64,000 bases of DNA from Stappia stellulata (GTDB lineage: Bacteria; Pseudomonadota; Alphaproteobacteria; Rhizobiales; Stappiaceae): the NCBI RefSeq assembly GCF_020176715.1, contig NZ_JAIVMF010000010.1, positions 62,001 to 126,000 of the forward strand, read 5' to 3'. Within the stretch, counting starts at the first letter, position 1. Each line of letters starts with the position of its first letter. Shown here piece after piece: positions 62,208 through 64,000 of the stretch. Under the pieces are notes generated by a model. It did not search any database. It was not told the origin of the DNA and saw only the letters and a program-made list of their open reading frames with translations. The position numbers and the translations under genes were made by a program.

Positions 62208-63535
62208 TGACAGTGCCCGGCTTCAAATGGGCTGCGCTCCTCGGCGCGGCACTTGCGCTTTCCGCATGCGAAACCGTTTCTGACCTTAATCCGTTCTCCA
62301 AGGAAGACATCCTTCCCGGCGAACGCGAGGCGCTGTTCGACAACGCCGATCCGATGTCCGGCCAGACCCAGGCCCGCAGCGCCAGCATCGGCGGCGCATC
62401 GGGCGTGACCTGGAGCCAGGGCGGCGGCAATGCGGCCAACAATCCGGGCAATGTCGCGGTGTCGATTTCCGGCGGACGCTCGTGGCGCTCCTCCATCGGC
62501 AGCGCCGGTGGCGGCATCTTCTCCGGCAGCGTGCGCACCACCGCCCGCCCGGTCTCGGCCGACGGGCGGATCTTCGTCTACAAGCAGAATGGCGACGTGG
62601 TCGCGCTGTCGACCAACGGCGGCCGGCTGTGGAGCCGCTCGCTGCGGCCCGAGGGCGAGCGTGATGTGGCCTCAGGCGGCGGTGTCGCCGTCGATGGCGG
62701 GCGCGTGTTCGCCGCCACCGGCTATGGCCAGCTTGCCGCCCTCGACGCCGCCTCCGGCCGCGTGCTCTGGTCGAAGGACATCGGCGCGCCCGCACGCCAG
62801 GCCCCGGCCGCGTCCGGCGGCAATGTCTTCGCCGTGACCCAGAACGGCGAAATTCACGCCCTGAAGCAGGGCGACGGCGAGGAAAACTGGACCTATACGG
62901 GGATCGCGGAAAACAGCGGGCTTCTCGCCTTCGCCAATCCGGCGGTTGCCGGCGGCATGGTGATCGTGCCCTTCACCTCCGGCGAGGTGATGGCGCTCGA
63001 CATCAAGAGCGGCGAACCGAAGTGGATCGAGGGCGTGACCCGCTCCTATCGCACGCGCGCCGTCTCCGGCTTTTCCGATGTCGCCGCAAGCCCGGTGGTC
63101 TCCGACGGCGTGGTCTATTCCTCCGGCGTGTCGGGCCGGCTGGTGGCCAGCCGCCTGTCGACCGGCGAGCGCGTCTGGGAACAGGATGTCGGATCGCTGC
63201 ACACGCCGGTCGTGTCCGGCAATGCGGTGTTCCTGATCGACATTGAGGACCGCATGGTCGCGCTTGACCGCAAGACCGGCGATCCGCTGTGGCGCACGGT
63301 GCTGCCGAATGTCGAGGGCCGCAAGAAGTCACGGATCAACTGGGCCGGACCGGTGCTTGCCAACGGCGTTCTCGTCGCCGTGTCGAGCGACAGCCGGCTG
63401 GTGCGCATCGACGCCGCGTCGGGCCGGATCCTTGGAACCTCCGAGACGTCGGAAGACATTTATGTTACCCCGATCATCGCGGGCGGACGCATGATCACCA
63501 TCACATCGAAAGGCGACGTCGTCGCCTTCAACTGA
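62204..63535 (+). CDS. bamB: Outer membrane assembly lipoprotein BamB
   Basis: 443 residues. Lipoprotein signal with lipobox ALSAC (Cys about 23), then an eight-bladed PQQ-type beta-propeller: VVALSTNGGRLWSRSLRP, LAALDAASGRVLWSKDIGAP, VMALDIKSGEPKWIEG, LVASRLSTGERVWEQDVG, MVALDRKTGDPLWRTV. Part of the BAM complex for outer membrane protein insertion. The first stretch before the propeller (about residues 25-70) is low-complexity Ser/Gly/Asn. Confidence 0.95.
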   Translation: MMTVPGFKWAALLGAALALSACETVSDLNPFSKEDILPGEREALFDNADPMSGQTQARSASIGGASGVTWSQGGGNAANNPGNVAVSISGGRSWRSSIGSAGGGIFSGSVRTTARPVSADGRIFVYKQNGDVVALSTNGGRLWSRSLRPEGERDVASGGGVAVDGGRVFAATGYGQLAALDAASGRVLWSKDIGAPARQAPAASGGNVFAVTQNGEIHALKQGDGEENWTYTGIAENSGLLAFANPAVAGGMVIVPFTSGEVMALDIKSGEPKWIEGVTRSYRTRAVSGFSDVAASPVVSDGVVYSSGVSGRLVASRLSTGERVWEQDVGSLHTPVVSGNAVFLIDIEDRMVALDRKTGDPLWRTVLPNVEGRKKSRINWAGPVLANGVLVAVSSDSRLVRIDAASGRILGTSETSEDIYVTPIIAGGRMITITSKGDVVAFN

Positions 63536-63616
63536 CGCGCGGACCGCGTTCCATTCCCGGCAACCGCCTAGGGCGCCGCCTGGGGGTCGGGCGGCCGCTT
63601 ACCGGATGACGCACCT

Positions 63617-64000
63617 GTGCCTGCAATGATCGCCATTATCGGACGGCCGAACGTCGGCAAGTCCACCTTGTTCAACCGCCTCGTCGGCAAGCGCCTGGCG
63701 CTGGTCGACGACACGCCGGGCGTGACCCGCGACCGGCGTGCCGGCGATGCCCGCCTCGGCGATCTCCGGTTCACGATCCTGGATACCGCCGGTCTGGAGG
63801 AAGCGGACGCCCGCACGCTCGAGGGCCGCATGCGCGCCCAGACGGAAGAGGCGATCGCGGATGCCGATGCGGTGATCTTCGTCGTCGACGCGCGTGCCGG
63901 CATCACCCCCAGCGACAGCCATTTCGCCAATCTGCTGCGCCGGACCGAGACGCCGGTGATCCTGGTCGCCAACAAGGCGGAAGGCCGCGCCGGCGAGCCC
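63617..64000 (+). CDS. der: GTPase Der, N-terminal part (cut by window edge)
   Basis: First 128 residues of the double-GTPase Der (EngA), which matures 50S ribosomal subunits. GTP motifs of domain 1: [14 protein letters not shown] (G1), [10 protein letters not shown] (G2), [10 protein letters not shown] (G3), VANKAEG (G4). GTG 63617 is preferred over ATG 63626: with GTG the protein starts [17 protein letters not shown], matching the length of relatives. No clear ribosome site for either. Rest lies beyond the window. Confidence 0.95.
   Translation, partial: MPAMIAIIGRPNVGKSTLFNRLVGKRLALVDDTPGVTRDRRAGDARLGDLRFTILDTAGLEEADARTLEGRMRAQTEEAIADADAVIFVVDARAGITPSDSHFANLLRRTETPVILVANKAEGRAGEP

Overview
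The window is high-GC chromosomal DNA of an alphaproteobacterium, most likely of the Hyphomicrobiales (a Stappia/Roseibium-like or related marine or soil rhizobial relative). The signs are a gcrA gene, a very large PdhS/PleC-type cell-cycle kinase, CtrA-type TTAA-N7-TTAA boxes, phasins, a tRNA-His with discriminator A73 and no encoded G-1, TRAP and ABC uptake systems, and LysR and sigma-54 regulators. I see no phage, insertion sequence, CRISPR array, rRNA or replication origin.

Layout. 0-14 kb: a PdhS-like kinase cut by the left edge (minus strand), two phasins, tRNA-His, dgkA, an envelope pair (LTA-synthase-like transferase plus phosphodiesterase) behind a perfect CtrA box, a histidine-rich membrane protein of unknown function, a methyltransferase, two tandem paralogous winged-helix regulators, and gcrA with a CtrA-like site over its -10, followed by a triplicated terminator-like repeat. 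14-22.5 kb: acyl-CoA dehydrogenase, then dctBD and a dctPQM TRAP transporter with a sigma-54 promoter and two dyads 31 bp apart. 22.5-23.2 kb: an AT-richer island with a tiny HTH gene and strong hairpins. 23-37 kb: housekeeping and small accessory genes (xseA, rsmE, gshA, DUF937, DUF1127, LysR, EamA, a Tat-exported thioredoxin-like protein, a TPR protein, guaA, two methyltransferases).

37-58 kb is a catabolic island and the most interesting part. An oligopeptide-type ABC importer, a C45/acyltransferase-like Ntn hydrolase and a sensorless sigma-54 activator form one tightly overlapping operon. An AtuA/DUF1446 plus DUF4387 pair follows behind its own sigma-54 promoter. Both promoters carry the same ATGCG-TGAGAA...CGCAT dyad, and its centre lies exactly 102 bp upstream of the -24 GG in each, so one activator probably drives both units. 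Next come a LysR gene, gabT, gabD, a PuuD-like gamma-glutamyl hydrolase, a DUF3830 gene, a polyamine-type ABC importer, an aminobutyraldehyde-type dehydrogenase and a second LysR gene. Together they suggest uptake of an amide or peptide-like conjugate, amide hydrolysis, and funnelling of an amino-acid or polyamine part through GABA to succinate. The roles of AtuA/DUF4387 and DUF3830 are unknown.

58-64 kb: fatty-acid desaturase, cspA, PilZ protein, DksA/TraR-type zinc-finger protein, NnrU, then a YfgM-like protein, bamB and der, which runs off the right edge.
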